Under the pieces are notes generated by a model, which ran no database searches, had not been told where the DNA came from, and saw only the letters and a list, made by a program, of their open reading frames with translations. From Rhizobium nepotum 39/7 (GTDB lineage: Bacteria > Pseudomonadota > Alphaproteobacteria > Rhizobiales > Rhizobiaceae), in contig NZ_JWJH01000002.1 in assembly GCF_000949865.1 (NCBI RefSeq), positions 124,001-188,000 of the forward strand: a stretch of 64,000 bases of DNA. Direction: 5' to 3'. The translations under genes were made by a program, and so were the position numbers. This document shows, in pieces, positions 53,434 through 63,117 of this stretch (position 1 is the stretch's first letter; each line of letters starts with the position of its first letter).

Positions 53434-54153
53434 TCAGTTCTGGGTGGTGCTCTTCTGCCAGACGCCTTCGCGTTCCAGCAATCTGGTTGCCGCCACCTGC
53501 TCGGCCGCGCGCTTGGAGCGCTCGACACCGGTTTCCGGCTTCACGCCGGGAATTTCCACCGTCACGGTGAAGCTGGGATCGTGATCCGGTCCGGAGCGAT
53601 CGTCAACCCGATAAGAGGGGGTGGTCGCAAATCTGGCATGCGCCCATTCCTGCAATTCGGTCTTGGCGTCACGCCGTCCGGCATCCACGCTCGTCGCGCG
53701 GCCTTGCCAGTATTTCAGAACGAACTTGCGGGACGCTTCCAGCCCGCCATCCAGATAGATGGTGGCGATCAGGCTTTCGACCACATCGGCGCGCACGTTC
53801 AGCATCGCCTTGCCGGTCAGCTTCTTCACATCCGATCCGGTGCGGATGAAATTATGCAGGCCCATCTCATCGCCGATCGCAGCGCAGGACTCAGCGCTGA
53901 CAAGCTGGTTCAGGCGAACGGAAAGTTCGCCTTCGCTGGCGTTGCGGAAGGTGGAAAACAGCATTTCGGCAACGCAAAGGCCGAGCACACGGTCACCCAG
54001 AAACTCCAGCCGCTCGTAATTGCCGGCCGCGGCAGAGCGGGCGCTGGCATGGGTCAAGGCCCGGTCGAGCCGGGCCTTTTCCTTGAATTCATATCCGATC
54101 AACGCTTCGAGACGGGAAATTTCCGCAATCGAAAGCGGCTTGGTCTTGCTCAT
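53434..54153 (-). CDS. rnc: Ribonuclease III
   Basis: 239-aa double-stranded RNA endonuclease. Signature ERLEFLGDRVL; a C-terminal dsRNA-binding domain from about residue 160 (DAKTELQEWAHAR onward). The ATG at 54153 overlaps the lepB stop by 4 nt (ATGA). The open frame extends upstream in lepB, but that start is not preferred. Confidence 0.96.
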   Translation of the reverse strand: MSKTKPLSIAEISRLEALIGYEFKEKARLDRALTHASARSAAAGNYERLEFLGDRVLGLCVAEMLFSTFRNASEGELSVRLNQLVSAESCAAIGDEMGLHNFIRTGSDVKKLTGKAMLNVRADVVESLIATIYLDGGLEASRKFVLKYWQGRATSVDAGRRDAKTELQEWAHARFATTPSYRVDDRSGPDHDPSFTVTVEIPGVKPETGVERSKRAAEQVAATRLLEREGVWQKSTTQN

Positions 54154-54896
54154 CCCACAACCTTGAAGAGGCGGTCCCAACGCATGTTGGACGGCCATTC
54201 CCAAATGCGGCTGAACGCCGTGTCGTTGCCCAGCGAGAAGAAGATGACGCTGGCGCGGCCGATCAGGTTTTCTTCCGGCACGAAGCCGACGTCGAAACGG
54301 CTGTCGAGCGAATTGTCGCGGTTATCGCCCATCATGAAATAATGGCCTTCCGGCACCACGAATTCACGCGTGTTGTCGCCGCGCGAATCGGGCGACTGGT
54401 CGAGCGTGTCGAAGGTGACGCCATTATCCAGCGTTTCGCGGAAAACCGGCACATTGGCGCCCGGATCGGCACGGTAATCGGAGGTGAAGGTGCCGTCGGG
54501 CTGCTTCGGCACCGGCTGGCCGTTGATGAACAGCACGCCGTTCGTCACCTGGATGCGATCACCGGGCAAGCCGACGAGACGCTTGATATAATCGACTTCA
54601 GGATTGGGCGGCAGGCGGAACACAACCACATCGCCGCGCTTGGGCTTGCTGAATTCGAAGATACGACCGGAAAACAGGTTCGGCGAAAAGGGCAGCGAAT
54701 ATTTCGAATATCCGTAGGAGAACTTGTTGACGAACAGATAGTCACCCACCAGCAATGTCGGCATCATCGAGCCTGATGGGATCGTGAAGGGCTGAAACAG
54801 AACAGTGCGGATGACCATCGCCAGCAGGAGCGCCTGAATGATGACCTTGACGTTTTCCCAAAGGGCGTTCTGCTTCTTCTCAGCTTTTTCGGACAC
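54150..54896 (-). CDS. lepB: Signal peptidase I
   Basis: 248-aa serine-lysine protease that cleaves signal peptides. One N-terminal membrane helix (about 15-36). The catalytic Ser is S43 in IPSGSMMPTL; the Lys is in YIKRLVGLPGDRI. A conserved GDNRDNSLDSR follows. No second membrane helix is evident, usual for this branch. A 210-bp gap separates it from acpS. Confidence 0.95.
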   Translation of the reverse strand: MSEKAEKKQNALWENVKVIIQALLLAMVIRTVLFQPFTIPSGSMMPTLLVGDYLFVNKFSYGYSKYSLPFSPNLFSGRIFEFSKPKRGDVVVFRLPPNPEVDYIKRLVGLPGDRIQVTNGVLFINGQPVPKQPDGTFTSDYRADPGANVPVFRETLDNGVTFDTLDQSPDSRGDNTREFVVPEGHYFMMGDNRDNSLDSRFDVGFVPEENLIGRASVIFFSLGNDTAFSRIWEWPSNMRWDRLFKVVG

Positions 54897-55106
54897 TTAA
54901 AGACCTGCCTGATTGTTTACCGGTTCCTCCGATTTTACGAAGGCATCCGGGCCGTTGTCTGGGCGCGTTTGCGGAGGATGACGCGTTTTTCACGCAGCCG
55001 GCAACGCTTTCATATTTCTGCGACTTCTCTAGAACCTTTCCAGCCCGAAGGGAAGCGCTTCTGTCATACGCCTGCAAATAGGCCGCCAATACGGCGGGCA
55101 CGGGCA

Positions 55107-55511
55107 TCAGTCGCTCACGGCGAGCGCCTCGATAATCACAAACGCCTGAGCGTAGGGGAAATCGTCCGTGATCGTCAGGTGAATATTGGCGCGATGACCG
55201 GCGGGCAGCATGGCGGCCAGCCTTTCCGCAGCACCGTTGGTGAGCATCATGGTCGGCTTGCCGCCCGGCAGATTGACGACCCCCATGTCCCTCCAGAAAA
55301 CACCGTTCGCGAGACCGGTTCCAAGCGCCTTGGAACAGGCTTCCTTGGCGGCGAAACGTTTAGCATAGGATGCCGCGCGGTTCTTGCGGCCATCGGATTT
55401 GGCACGCTCGATATCGGTAAAACAGCGATGCGTGAAACGTTCGCCGAAACGGGTGAGCGAATGTTCAACGCGGCGGATATCGATCAGGTCGCTGCCCAAT
55501 CCAATGATCAT
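55107..55511 (-). CDS. acpS: Holo-[acyl-carrier-protein] synthase
   Basis: 134-aa 4'-phosphopantetheinyl transferase that activates ACP. The opening [13 protein letters not shown] carries the metal-binding Asp; the second metal Glu is in [15 protein letters not shown]. It overlaps the DUF2062 gene by 4 nt. Confidence 0.95.
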   Translation of the reverse strand: MIIGLGSDLIDIRRVEHSLTRFGERFTHRCFTDIERAKSDGRKNRAASYAKRFAAKEACSKALGTGLANGVFWRDMGVVNLPGGKPTMMLTNGAAERLAAMLPAGHRANIHLTITDDFPYAQAFVIIEALAVSD

Positions 55512-56086
55512 TTCAACATCTCCAGAGACGCATTTTTATTGGCGGCGCGTTGCGCGAGACCTTCCATCTTGCGGCGCTGAAAACCGCTGATGAGGTTGTA
55601 GACGGCAAAATAGGCGATCACCGCGCTGACGGCGGCGGGAAGAAGAGCACCGATGACCATGGGTTCCAGCACCGGCGTCCATATCTGCCGGAATTCGAGA
55701 TGGCTGAACAGCGCGACGAAGTCCACATGCGCCGCACCTGCCTCCTTCTGCCGGCCGAGGAGGAAATGTCCCAGCTCCCAGGTGGAGGCCCATATGAACG
55801 GAAATGTCAGGGGATTTGCAAAGGTGGTGCCGAGCGCTGCCGCCACGAGGTTGACGCGCATGAGGAAACCGAGCGCTAAGGCGATGATGATGTGAACGCC
55901 GAGAAACGGCGTCCACGCCACGCCGATACCAAGCGCAACGCCGGCGGCAATCGAATGTGGAGAGGCGGACAACCGCAGGAGACGCAGCTTCATATAGCGC
56001 AGCGAACGGGTAAAACCCGCGCGCGGCCAGAAGAGGTCACGAATCTTCTCTAAAAAACCAACGGGTTCACGGCGGCGAAACGGCAT
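55508..56086 (-). CDS. DUF2062 membrane protein
   Basis: 192-aa protein with two or three hydrophobic segments and the DUF2062 motif [19 protein letters not shown]. Several Arg-rich stretches flank the helices. Precedes acpS. Function unknown. Confidence 0.87.
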   Translation of the reverse strand: MPFRRREPVGFLEKIRDLFWPRAGFTRSLRYMKLRLLRLSASPHSIAAGVALGIGVAWTPFLGVHIIIALALGFLMRVNLVAAALGTTFANPLTFPFIWASTWELGHFLLGRQKEAGAAHVDFVALFSHLEFRQIWTPVLEPMVIGALLPAAVSAVIAYFAVYNLISGFQRRKMEGLAQRAANKNASLEMLK

Positions 56087-56532
56087 GGGGGCAGTCTATT
56101 TCATCGTCCCGGCTGAGCCAAGAGCATCGTATAGGACACAGGGATCTTTTGCAGGCGTATTTTCTTCCGTCATTCCAGGCCTTTAGCTGGAATTCCGCCG
56201 ACACCGCGCGGCGTCACCAGATGAATACGAACCTTGCAGAACACTCTGACGTCATCCTCGGGCTTGTCCCGAGGATCTGCAACCGATTGATTTAATTCAA
56301 CGTGATTAGATCCTTGGGACAAGCCCAAGGATGACGTCGAGGAAACAAGCACCCTCTCGCCGTCAAATTCGTTGCAAAAGCAGCACGCCCTGTCATTTAG
56401 ACCGGACAGCAATGAACACCCGTTTGTAGCGTGCATTCAGATAGATTTGCGAAACGCAGGATGCACTGGCCGATAACGGCTGCACCGGCTTATCGCATAC
56501 GCATGGCGAAAGGCTGCCATGCGCTGAGTGCA
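56087..56532. other. 446-bp intergenic region with repeats
   Basis: No gene is visible. It contains CATTCCAGGC...GCTGGAATTCCGCCG at about 56170-56200 and the inverted hairpin pair at 56248-56338. Confidence 0.7.
56248..56338. repeat. Inverted pair of hairpin units with compensatory changes
   Basis: 56248-56277 and 56309-56338 are inverted copies of one 30-bp unit that differ at two positions. In the first unit the inner stem is CCTCGG/CCGAGG; in the second CCTTGG/CCAAGG, so both changes keep pairing. Core GACGTCATCC. Confidence 0.85.
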
Positions 56533-56679
56533 TTACCGGCGGAACATGCCGCGGTCGATTTCGCGCTGACGGAATTCGAGGTCGACATTCGACACGGAGC
56601 CGCTGAGATATTCGAATTCGCGTTCCTGAGTGGTCTTGCCACGAACAGCACGGGCGATCTTGCGAAGGGGAGTAAACAT
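56533..56679 (-). CDS. DUF3563 small protein
   Basis: 48-aa protein matching the DUF3563 family, in which a basic N-terminus (FTPLRKIARAVRG) precedes EREFEYLSGSVSNVDLEFRQ then REIDRGMFR. AAAGGA precedes the ATG at 56679. Common in Rhizobiales; no known function. Confidence 0.75.
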   Translation of the reverse strand: MFTPLRKIARAVRGKTTQEREFEYLSGSVSNVDLEFRQREIDRGMFRR

Positions 56680-56808
56680 GGTTTCATGTCCTTTCAGTTT
56701 GGAAGTGGCGTTTCTCATCGGTGAAGAACCACCGGCACGCCGCGTTTTCCGTTTTCAATTTCTGAAAGGAAGATAGTCGTAAACCACACCTGCGACCAGA
56801 GACAGGAA

Positions 56809-56847
56809 AAGGCCGCTGCCATGCGTTCAGCGCATAACAGCAGCCTT
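56809..56847 (-). terminator. Terminator after rsh
   Basis: On the minus strand, a 17-bp stem (three G-T pairs) with a 5-nt loop begins 29 nt after the rsh stop and ends in CCTTTTCC. Confidence 0.85.
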
Positions 56848-56875
56848 CGATGACATCAGAATGATCAAAAATGCC

Positions 56876-59110
56876 TCAATCGAAGGCACGCGTGACAGTC
56901 GATACGCAATCGAGATCCTTGAGCTGCGACAATAGCTGGTTCAATTGCCGCAAATCCCAGACTTCGACATCCAGCGCCAGTTCGGAGAAATCCGTGCCGA
57001 TGCGGACCATGTTGAGGCCACGTATATTGACGTCCAGCGTCGCGATCGATTGTGCGACGGAGGCGAGCGTGCCCGGCTCGTTCAGCGCATTGATCATCAC
57101 CCGCGCCATGAAACGCGACTTGTTCGCCTCATCCAGATCCCAGCGGACATCGATCCAGCGCTCAGGCTCATCGTCGAAACGCTGCAACGCCGGCGCCTGA
57201 ATGGGATAGATGGTGATGCCCTTGCCTTTTTCCATGATGCCGACGATGCGGTCACCGGGAACGGCGCCGGCGGCACCGAAATGCACGTCGACATTGCCGG
57301 AAAGGCCACGGATGGGCAGCGGATCGGGTCCATCAAGCATTTCAGTCGCGCCATCGTCCTCCAGAACGGAGCGCGATTTTCCGGGGATCTTGAACACCAT
57401 GCCGGAAGCGCTGCGCATGTTGAACCAGCCGTCGTCGCCGGTCATCTTCACCGTCACGCGCTCGTCCTGGTAATCAGGATAGACCGCACGCAACACATCG
57501 AGCGAGGAGACCTCGCCGCGCCCGACAGCGGCGATCGCGTCTTCCACATCCTTCTGCGCCAGGCGATGCAGCACGGGCTTCAGCGCGTCACGCGAGAAGG
57601 CTTTGCCGGCACGCTCGAAGGTGCGTTCCAGAATACGATAGCCGAGGCCGGAATATTGCTTGCGGATGGCCATGCGGGTGGCGCGGCGGATGGCCGAGCG
57701 GGCCTTGCCCGTCACAACCACCTCTTCCCATGCGGCAGGCGGCACCTGCACGCCCGAGCGGATGATCTCCACCTCGTCGCCGTTGTTAAGCCGGGTCACG
57801 AGCGGCATGATCCGCCCGTTGATCTTGGCGCCAACGGTGGTGTCGCCGATATTGGTGTGCACCGCGTAAGCGAAGTCGATGGGTGTCGCGCCGCGCGGCA
57901 GCGCGATCAGCTTGCCCTTGGGCGTGAAGCAGAACACCTGATCCTGAAACAGTTCCAGCTTGGTATGTTCGAGGAACTCTTCCGGGCTGTCGCCTTCGGC
58001 CAGCGATTCGATGGTGTGGCGCAGCCAGGAATAGGCGTTGCTTTCCCGTGAGAGCAGATCGCCCTCCCCGTTTTCGCCGTCCTTATAGAGCGCATGGGCG
58101 GCAATACCGAATTCGGCGATCTCGTGCATGCGCTTGGTGCGGATCTGCAACTCGATACGCTGGCGCGAGGGGCCGACGATGGTGGTGTGAATGGAGCGAT
58201 AGTCGTTCTGCTTCGGCGTGGAGATGTAATCCTTGAAGCGGCCCGGCACCACGCGCCAGCGGGTATGCACGATGCCCAGCGCCCGGTAGCAGGCGGGAAT
58301 ATCATCCACCAGAATGCGGAAACCGTAGACATCGGAAAGCTGCTCGAAGGAAAGCGACTTCGACTGCATCTTGCGGAACACCGAATGGGGCTTCTTCTGA
58401 CGCCCCTTGACGTTTGCCCCGATCAGGCCGTTCGCGACAAGAAGCTCGCGCAACTCGTCCTCGATCTTCTTGATCAGCCCCTCGTTGCGCGTCTCCAGTT
58501 CCTGCAGGCGGTTGGTCACCGTCTCATAGGCTTCCGGGTTGAGATAACGGAAGGACAGGTCCTCCAGCTCGTCGCGCATGTCCTGCATGCCCATGCGGCC
58601 GGCAAGCGGCGCATAGATTTCCATGGTCTCTTCGGAAATGCGGCTGCGCTTGTCGGCCGGCATATATTCCATGGTGCGCATATTGTGCAGGCGGTCGGCG
58701 AGCTTGACCAGAAGAACGCGCACGTCGTCGGAAATGGCCAGCAGCAGCTTGCGCAGGTTTTCGGCCTGCTTGGCCTTGCGGGTCACGAGATCGAGCTTCT
58801 TGAGCTTGGTCAGCCCTTCCACCAGCCGGCCAATATCCTCGCCGAAAAGCTCGTCGATCTCAGCGCGGGTGGCGGTGGTGTCCTCGATCGTATCGTGCAG
58901 CAGCGCCACCGCGATGGTCGATTCGTCGAGATGCATTTCCGTCAGGATGGCGGCAACTTCCAGCGGATGCGAGATATAGGGGTCGCCATTGGCCCGCTTT
59001 TGCTGGCCGTGTTTCTGCATGGCATAAACATAGGCCTTGTTCAGCAGGGCCTCATTCGCATCCGGTTTATATTTTTGAACTCGCTCGACGAGTTCGTATT
59101 GCCGCATCAT
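56876..59110 (-). CDS. relA: Bifunctional (p)ppGpp synthetase/hydrolase (Rsh/RelA/SpoT)
   Basis: 744-aa long RSH enzyme. Hydrolase HD domain: ISHPLEVAAILTEMHLDEST then VALLHDTIEDT. Synthetase: YRSIHTTIVGP. TGS domain (VFCFTPKGKLIALPRGATPI) and C-terminal ACT domain (ARVMINALNEPGTLASVAQS) follow. The hydrolase HD motif is intact, so both activities are plausible. The ATG at 59110 is used; upstream in frame lies a terminator hairpin. It is the only RSH-type gene in the window, and rpoZ is adjacent. Confidence 0.96.
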   Translation of the reverse strand: MMRQYELVERVQKYKPDANEALLNKAYVYAMQKHGQQKRANGDPYISHPLEVAAILTEMHLDESTIAVALLHDTIEDTTATRAEIDELFGEDIGRLVEGLTKLKKLDLVTRKAKQAENLRKLLLAISDDVRVLLVKLADRLHNMRTMEYMPADKRSRISEETMEIYAPLAGRMGMQDMRDELEDLSFRYLNPEAYETVTNRLQELETRNEGLIKKIEDELRELLVANGLIGANVKGRQKKPHSVFRKMQSKSLSFEQLSDVYGFRILVDDIPACYRALGIVHTRWRVVPGRFKDYISTPKQNDYRSIHTTIVGPSRQRIELQIRTKRMHEIAEFGIAAHALYKDGENGEGDLLSRESNAYSWLRHTIESLAEGDSPEEFLEHTKLELFQDQVFCFTPKGKLIALPRGATPIDFAYAVHTNIGDTTVGAKINGRIMPLVTRLNNGDEVEIIRSGVQVPPAAWEEVVVTGKARSAIRRATRMAIRKQYSGLGYRILERTFERAGKAFSRDALKPVLHRLAQKDVEDAIAAVGRGEVSSLDVLRAVYPDYQDERVTVKMTGDDGWFNMRSASGMVFKIPGKSRSVLEDDGATEMLDGPDPLPIRGLSGNVDVHFGAAGAVPGDRIVGIMEKGKGITIYPIQAPALQRFDDEPERWIDVRWDLDEANKSRFMARVMINALNEPGTLASVAQSIATLDVNIRGLNMVRIGTDFSELALDVEVWDLRQLNQLLSQLKDLDCVSTVTRAFD

Positions 59111-59122
59111 GCGATATTCCAC

Positions 59123-59155
59123 AAAAAGAAAGCGCGCCAACCCGAGGGTCGGCGC
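59123..59155 (-). terminator. Terminator of rpoZ
   Basis: On the minus strand GCGCCGACCC and GGGTTGGCGC pair (one G-T) and GCTTTCTTTTTG follows. It lies just upstream of the rsh start, so rsh must have its own promoter or depend on read-through. Confidence 0.8.
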
Positions 59156-59241
59156 ACAATGCTGCATCAATAAGGATCAGATTATGACGGCATATATTGA
59201 CAGACGGTAACCACCGCCCGCCAATGGCGTCATAAAGTTAA

Positions 59242-59634
59242 TCAATAGTCGTCATTTTTTTCCGGCGGCACAAGGCCTTCGATACCGGCCAGCAGTTCTT
59301 CTTCCGACATCTGGTCGAAAGTGACGGTTTCCGGCTGGTCGTCGTCTTCGCCATCGGTAGAGGCCGAGGCTGCGAGCGTGACCGGATCGGGCTCCGGTTC
59401 GTCCACTTCCACATGCTTCTGCAGCGAATGGATGAGGTCTTCCTTCAGATCGTCAGGCGAAAGCGTCTCATCGGCGATTTCGCGCAGCGCCACGACCGGG
59501 TTCTTGTCGTTATCGCGGTCAATCGTGATGGACGAGCCCTGGGAAATCTGGCGCGCACGGTGGCTGGCGAGAAGGACCAGCTCGAAACGGTTGTCTACTT
59601 TATCAATGCAATCTTCTACTGTGACGCGGGCCAT
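59242..59634 (-). CDS. rpoZ: RNA polymerase omega subunit
   Basis: 130-aa omega subunit that helps assemble beta-prime and binds ppGpp. [20 protein letters not shown] is the family N-terminus, followed by [20 protein letters not shown]. The acidic C-terminal half is long. The ATG at 59634 is preferred over 59670. Transcribed toward rsh. Confidence 0.95.
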   Translation of the reverse strand: MARVTVEDCIDKVDNRFELVLLASHRARQISQGSSITIDRDNDKNPVVALREIADETLSPDDLKEDLIHSLQKHVEVDEPEPDPVTLAASASTDGEDDDQPETVTFDQMSEEELLAGIEGLVPPEKNDDY

Positions 59635-60024
59635 TGCCTGTCCTTTATGGGTCGTGATGTCGCCGATCAAAGCGCCGTGCGTTCTTGCGGATGCACAAGG
59701 GCCACTCTAACCTATTGAATCTGCGCCTCGTGATTTGCGAAAAACACTAATGATCTCTCGCGACGGTGCTGTCCGGCTTCCGATACAGCCATTGGCCGCG
59801 GAATTCAAGTTTTTCCTGTGTTTGGCGTCTTTTGGCACCTTATTCGCCAAGTTTGGCGGCTCGGGAACAAAATGTCTAGCAGATTTGTCTTGGAATACGC
59901 GGGAAGGTAGCTTACTTAAAACGCAACGGCGATGCGCGAAACTCGTTGAATACGACATATTTTTTCGCTTTCGACCGGAAATAAAAGCCAGGCAATGGCC
60001 TTTCCAAAAAAGGAATGGGATGGA
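59635..60024. other. 390-bp divergent gap between rpoZ and the NYN gene
   Basis: No gene is visible. A CGCCAA-GT-TTGGCG palindrome lies at 59845-59858. It should contain promoters for rpoZ and the NYN gene. Confidence 0.5.
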
Positions 60025-60594
60025 ATGTTCGATCCACGGGAGAAAATTGCGCTCTTTATAGACGGAGCCAATCTTTATGCAGCATCTAAAAGCCTAGGGT
60101 TCGATATTGACTATCGCAAGCTTCTAAAGGCGTTTCAGAAGCGCGGATACCTGCTGCGCGCCTATTATTACACCGCCTTGATCGAGGATCAGGAATATTC
60201 CTCGATCCGTCCTTTGATCGACTGGCTGGATTATAACGGCTACAAGGTCGTGACGAAGCCGGCGAAGGAATTCACCGACGCGCTCGGCCGCCGCAAGATC
60301 AAGGGCAACATGGATATCGAACTCGCTGTCGATGCCATGGAACAGTCCGAGACCGTCGATCATCTGGTTCTGTTTTCCGGCGACGGCGATTTCACCAAGC
60401 TGGTGGACGCCATTCAGCGCAAGGGCCGCAAGGTTTCCGTGGTTTCCACCATGGCAACGCAGCCCGCAATGATTGCCGACGATCTGCGCAGGCAGGCCGA
60501 TCACTTCATTGATCTCATGACCTTGAAGGCCGAAATCGGGCGTGACCCGAACGAGCGCCCTGCCCGCCACGTCGAAAGCCCGGAAGCGATCTGA
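60025..60594 (+). CDS. NYN-domain protein (LabA/DUF88 family)
   Basis: 189-aa protein of the PIN-like NYN nuclease family. The first acidic motif is FIDGANLYAA, the central part has NMDIELAVDAM, and a later motif is LFSGDGDFTKLVDA. These Asp residues match the predicted nuclease site. The ATG at 60025 follows GGAATGGG; the longer frame from 59995 is possible. A terminator follows. Confidence 0.88.
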   Translation: MFDPREKIALFIDGANLYAASKSLGFDIDYRKLLKAFQKRGYLLRAYYYTALIEDQEYSSIRPLIDWLDYNGYKVVTKPAKEFTDALGRRKIKGNMDIELAVDAMEQSETVDHLVLFSGDGDFTKLVDAIQRKGRKVSVVSTMATQPAMIADDLRRQADHFIDLMTLKAEIGRDPNERPARHVESPEAI

Positions 60595-60623
60595 TCCGGT
60601 CTTTACGAGGCTCACACAATGAG

Positions 60624-60660
60624 AACGCGTCCGTCTGAAAAGACGGGCGCGTTTTCGTTT
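60624..60660 (+). terminator. Terminator after the NYN gene
   Basis: AACGCGTCCGTCT and AGACGGGCGCGTT (one G-T) pair with a GAAA loop and then TTCGTTT. Confidence 0.9.
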
Positions 60661-60751
60661 GGGCGTCATGACCCTGTGTCGCAGCCGGAAAAATTCCCCT
60701 TGAAATTAGCAAGCGTCAAATTCGGCCGGTCAAAATTATATCTTGGTTAAT

Positions 60752-60767
60752 TTTAGACGTGTCTAAA
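60752..60767. promoter_or_regulatory. 16-bp palindrome upstream of the chemoreceptor
   Basis: TTTAGAC-GT-GTCTAAA, 7-bp arms with a 2-bp centre, 55-70 bp upstream of the chosen start. It covers the alternative GTG start at 60759, which argues for a regulatory site rather than coding DNA. Confidence 0.5.
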
Positions 60768-60821
60768 TCACCCAACGACACCAACGATGTGATTTTCGGT
60801 GTCAAATCAGGATGTTCAGAC

Positions 60822-62321
60822 ATGCATGGCCAAGTGAAAACCAATCGACAACTCGACGAAAGACTGAATTTTCTGGGGCTTGGCCACGAGCAACGGCAAA
60901 AACTTTCCGACATCAAGGGTGTCATCACCGGTTCTCTCGACGCCTCCCTCGATCGTTTTTATGCGAAGGTTCGCACGGTGCCCGAGACGGCAAAGTTCTT
61001 CACGAACGACGCCCATATCCAGCACGCCAAGGGCATGCAGCTGAAACACTGGACGAGAATCACCTCAGGCACCTTCAACGAGGACTATACCGACGCCGTG
61101 ACAGCGATCGGCCGTACCCATGCAAGACTGGGTCTGGAGCCGAGATGGTATATTGGCGGTTATGCGCTGATGCTTGATGGCATCGTCAAGGCTGTCATCG
61201 ATTCGGAGCTGAAGGGCCTTTTCATGGAAAAGAAGGCCCGGAAGCTGAAGGACGCCCTGACGGTGACCATCAAGGCCGCCCTTCTCGACATGGACTATTC
61301 AATTTCTGTTTACCTCGACGTGCTTGCCGCCGAGCGGCTGAAGGTCGAGGAACAGCAGGCGCAGATGAAGAAAGAGCAGGAGCAGGTTCTCGAATTGCTC
61401 AACAACGCCCTCAACAAGCTGGCGAATGGCGACCTCACCTCCAGCATCAAGGAAAAGACCGCACCGCAATTCGAAGGGCTGATCGCCAATTTCAACGCTG
61501 CGGTCGGTAATCTCTCGAGTGCGTTTTCGCAGATCGTCGAGGAAGCCGACAAGATTTCCGGCAATACGCGCGAACTGACATCGGCAACCGACGACATGGC
61601 GCGCAGGACGGAGCAGCAGGCGGCCGCCCTTGAGCAAACCGCCGCCGCCGTGGAGGAAATCACCACCATTTCCAAACTCTCGGCGCAGCGCTCCGAAGAG
61701 GCCAAGGCCATCGTCGAAAGCTCGGCTGTCGAGGCGGCGCGGTCGCGGGATGTGGTGACGGAAGCGGTGAAAGCGATGGGCGCCATCGAGGAATCATCGC
61801 AGAAGATTACCCAGATCATTTCCGTCATCGACGAGATTTCGTTCCAGACCAATCTTCTGGCGCTGAATGCCGGCGTGGAAGCCGCGCGCGCCGGCGAAGC
61901 GGGCAAGGGTTTTGCCGTCGTCGCACAGGAAGTGCGCGAGCTTGCGCAGCGTTCGGCCAATGCCGCCAAGGAAATCAAGACCCTCATCACCAAATCCTCC
62001 GAGGATGTGATGAAGGGCGTCACACTGGTCAACAAAACCGGCGAATCCTTAAATACGATCGGCAACAAGGTGGATCATATTCAGGACCATATCGCCTCGC
62101 TGACCAAGGCGGCGCAGGAACAGTCCATCGGCATTCAGGAAATCAGCGCCGCCATCAACAGCATGGACAATCTGACCCAGAAGAACGCCGCCATGGTGGA
62201 AGAAACCAATGCGGCCACGCATAATCTCAGCGACGTCAGCGCCAATCTTGCCGCACTTGTCAGCAGATTCAGCGTTTCGGCATCGACGTCTTATGTGGAG
62301 CGGACTTATCGGGCGGCGTAA
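60822..62321 (+). CDS. Globin-coupled soluble methyl-accepting chemotaxis protein
   Basis: 499-aa cytoplasmic chemoreceptor. Residues about 10-175 are a protoglobin/HemAT-like sensor ([16 protein letters not shown] carries the likely heme His). A HAMP-like segment (about 200-240) and a long coiled-coil signalling domain follow, with hairpin tip [21 protein letters not shown]. No transmembrane helix, so it senses inside the cell, probably oxygen or another heme ligand. ATG at 60822 has AGGA 9 nt upstream; GTG at 60759 is less likely. No kinase gene nearby. Confidence 0.88.
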   Translation: MHGQVKTNRQLDERLNFLGLGHEQRQKLSDIKGVITGSLDASLDRFYAKVRTVPETAKFFTNDAHIQHAKGMQLKHWTRITSGTFNEDYTDAVTAIGRTHARLGLEPRWYIGGYALMLDGIVKAVIDSELKGLFMEKKARKLKDALTVTIKAALLDMDYSISVYLDVLAAERLKVEEQQAQMKKEQEQVLELLNNALNKLANGDLTSSIKEKTAPQFEGLIANFNAAVGNLSSAFSQIVEEADKISGNTRELTSATDDMARRTEQQAAALEQTAAAVEEITTISKLSAQRSEEAKAIVESSAVEAARSRDVVTEAVKAMGAIEESSQKITQIISVIDEISFQTNLLALNAGVEAARAGEAGKGFAVVAQEVRELAQRSANAAKEIKTLITKSSEDVMKGVTLVNKTGESLNTIGNKVDHIQDHIASLTKAAQEQSIGIQEISAAINSMDNLTQKNAAMVEETNAATHNLSDVSANLAALVSRFSVSASTSYVERTYRAA

Positions 62322-62347
62322 GGGGTCGCCACTGGCGGAAACACACG

Positions 62348-62467
62348 CCCGTCATCCCGGCCTTGAGCCGGGATCCAGCCAGCCCAAGTCCTTGGGCTGA
62401 AAAGAACTCTCTCGCCGCGCAGACGCGCGGCTGCTGGATTCCTGTGACAAGCACAGGAATGAGGGAG
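62348..62467. repeat. Intergenic repeat, family A copy 3
   Basis: Element of about 120 bp with CCCGTCATCCCGG, CCCAAGTCCTTGGGCT and GGATTCCTGTGACAAGCAC. It lies between the chemoreceptor and smpB, directly oriented to copy 1 and inverted relative to copy 2. Confidence 0.85.
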
Positions 62468-62473
62468 TAGGCT

Positions 62474-62956
62474 TTAGGCGTTGTTCCCCTTCAGCAGCCG
62501 CGATTTCTGCCTGTTCCAGTCGCGTTCTTTTTCCGTCTCGCGCTTGTCGTGCAGCTTCTTGCCCTTGGCCAGCGCCAGTTCCAGCTTCGCACGGCCTTTT
62601 TCGTTGAAATAGATCTTGAGCGGCACCAGCGTCATGCCCTCGCGGTTGATACCGACGCGCAGCCGGTTGATCTCGCGCTTGTTCAAAAGCAGCTTGCGAC
62701 GGCGGCGCGGCTCATGGTTGAACCGGTTGGCCTGCAGATATTCCGGCAAGTGGGAATTGATGAGCCAGATTTCCTCACCCTCGTCCGATGCATAGGACTC
62801 GGCAATGTTCGCCTTGCCTTCACGCAGCGACTTGACCTCGGTGCCGGTCAGCACAATGCCTGCCTCATAGGTATCCATGATTTCGTAGTTGAAACGGGCC
62901 TTGCGATTTTCCGCAACGATCTTGTTTACAACGCGCTGGCTGCCTCTGGGGGCCAT
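62474..62956 (-). CDS. smpB: SsrA-binding protein SmpB
   Basis: 160-aa RNA-binding protein for tmRNA trans-translation. The beta-barrel core has [20 protein letters not shown]; basic patches and the C-terminal tail [16 protein letters not shown] are characteristic. No ssrA gene is recognised in the window. Confidence 0.96.
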   Translation of the reverse strand: MAPRGSQRVVNKIVAENRKARFNYEIMDTYEAGIVLTGTEVKSLREGKANIAESYASDEGEEIWLINSHLPEYLQANRFNHEPRRRRKLLLNKREINRLRVGINREGMTLVPLKIYFNEKGRAKLELALAKGKKLHDKRETEKERDWNRQKSRLLKGNNA

Positions 62957-63044
62957 GATATTTCAATCCCTGATTTTTCTTATTGCGCCTGTGGCTTATC
63001 CACCAAGGACGGTTTTCAGACCTCTATTTAGTATCGTCACGGCA

Positions 63045-63099
63045 AAAAGGAAAGGCGCGCGGAACGGCTTCGTTTCGCAAAGCCGTTCCGCGCGCCTTA
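63045..63099 (-). terminator. Terminator of dapA
   Basis: On the minus strand a perfect 19-bp stem (AAGGCGCGCGGAACGGCTT with its complement) and 9-nt loop is followed by TCCTTTTTG, 19 nt after the dapA stop. Confidence 0.93.
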
Positions 63100-63117
63100 A
63101 AATGTTTGCCGCTTCCC

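Noticed and set aside
60759-60821. GTG start for the chemoreceptor (21 extra residues)
   Set aside because: It has no ribosome-binding site and lies in a 16-bp palindrome; the ATG at 60822 has one.
62957-63117. ssrA (tmRNA) gene next to smpB
   Set aside because: The gap contains the dapA terminator and no tRNA-like or tag-coding sequence.
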